Positions 63,778 through 64,000 of a stretch of DNA of 64,000 nt are shown here, piece after piece. The stretch is from Pseudomonas sp. ACM7. GTDB taxonomy: Bacteria; Pseudomonadota; Gammaproteobacteria; Pseudomonadales; Pseudomonadaceae. A program made the position numbers and the translations under genes. Where the stretch lies: positions 388,327-452,326 of the forward strand of contig NZ_CP024866.1 of assembly GCF_004136015.1 (NCBI RefSeq), read 5' to 3'. Below the pieces are notes generated by a model that was not told the DNA's origin, ran no database searches, and worked only from the letters and a program-made list of their open reading frames with translations. The stretch's first letter is position 1. Every line of letters starts with the position of its first letter.

Positions 63778-64000
63778 CTAAAGCTCGAAACGCAGTTCCG
63801 GCCAGATCGGCGATGTGCCGCGTTTTTGCGATTCCAGAATGGCCCGGCACAGCGAACACAGGCGCTGATCCTGAAACACACGGCGATCGACGCTCGACCA
63901 GCGCGGTTGTGCTGGCAACAGGCTGCCGCACAAGGTCCGGTCCGCCGAGCCGCCCAACTCCAGTTGACGGGTCACCAGATGTACCCGCACTTCCTGGCAG
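63778..64000 (-). CDS. Protein of unknown function, 5' end outside window
   Basis: The frame runs off the right edge without a stop. The visible 74 residues end with QRLCSLCRAILESQKRGTSPIWPELRFEL; the CxxC plus an earlier Cys (RTLCG) could bind a metal or form a disulfide. A GTG at 63990 is an alternative start but has no spaced ribosome site. Family not recognised. Confidence 0.5.
   Translation of the reverse strand, partial: CQEVRVHLVTRQLELGGSADRTLCGSLLPAQPRWSSVDRRVFQDQRLCSLCRAILESQKRGTSPIWPELRFEL

Overview
The window is a chromosomal segment of a Pseudomonas of the P. fluorescens group. Evidence: high GC coding sequence, gene neighbourhoods matching those known from Pseudomonas (minCDE-rluA-aminopeptidase, ohrR-ohr-efp-earP, cysB-usp-nucleotidase, oprI next to an L,D-transpeptidase), and many REP palindromes of the types typical of this group. 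All calls come from reading the sequence and its translations; no database search was run.

Layout. 1-17 kb: the end of an OmpA-domain gene, an ankyrin protein, an acyl-CoA synthetase, DUF3509, a methionine-salvage operon (MFS-mtnB-mtnD-mtnC) after aroC, prmB, a cysteine-hydrolase-fold protein, an Smr-domain protein, then a 2.9 kb foreign insert before folE and a glutaredoxin-like gene. The insert holds a LexA/CI-type self-cleaving repressor, a 0.8 kb palindromic element, a family 7 polysaccharide (alginate) lyase and the 3' stub of a tyrosine recombinase. 17-21 kb: aminotransferase/MarR pair, purine permease, LysE exporter. 21-30 kb: a complete urate-to-glyoxylate/urea island (uraH, puuE, uraD, alc, allA, puuD), a xanthine/urate permease and two tandem Tsx-like outer-membrane channels. 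30-40 kb: patatin, lpxL, minCDE, rluA, a WaaP-like kinase, M18 aminopeptidase, a 58-aa membrane protein and a large mechanosensitive channel. 40-52 kb: a DeaD-type helicase, crotonase, spermidine-synthase fold, class II DAHP synthase, YcaQ-type glycosylase, DUF1127, two LysR genes, TauE, ohrR-ohr-esterase. 52-64 kb: efp/earP, a Gre-like factor, cysB, usp, a 5'-nucleotidase/panE/thioredoxin-like operon, PilZ, class I DAHP synthase, GNAT, oprI, L,D-transpeptidase.

How genes work together. PuuD makes 5-hydroxyisourate from urate; UraH, UraD, PuuE, allantoicase and ureidoglycolate lyase take it to glyoxylate and urea, with two purine permeases and two outer-membrane channels for uptake. Three promoters of this island carry the same TTGT-N2-ACAA palindrome in the spacer or -10, implying one shared regulator encoded elsewhere.

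The most interesting unit is 13.07-15.96 kb. The repressor has an Ala-Gly cleavage site and a Ser/Lys dyad. ATGGG-N4-CCC(A/G)T palindromes sit in its own promoter and, twice, over a strong promoter (TTGACA, 17 bp, CATATT) reading into the signal-less PL7 lyase. The inference is a domesticated prophage switch that makes an alginate lyase after DNA damage. Two other structures stand out: a 268 bp element with perfect 32 bp terminal inverted repeats (8991-9258) and an approximately 790 bp inverted repeat (13923-14710). No rRNA, tRNA, CRISPR array or complete insertion sequence was seen.
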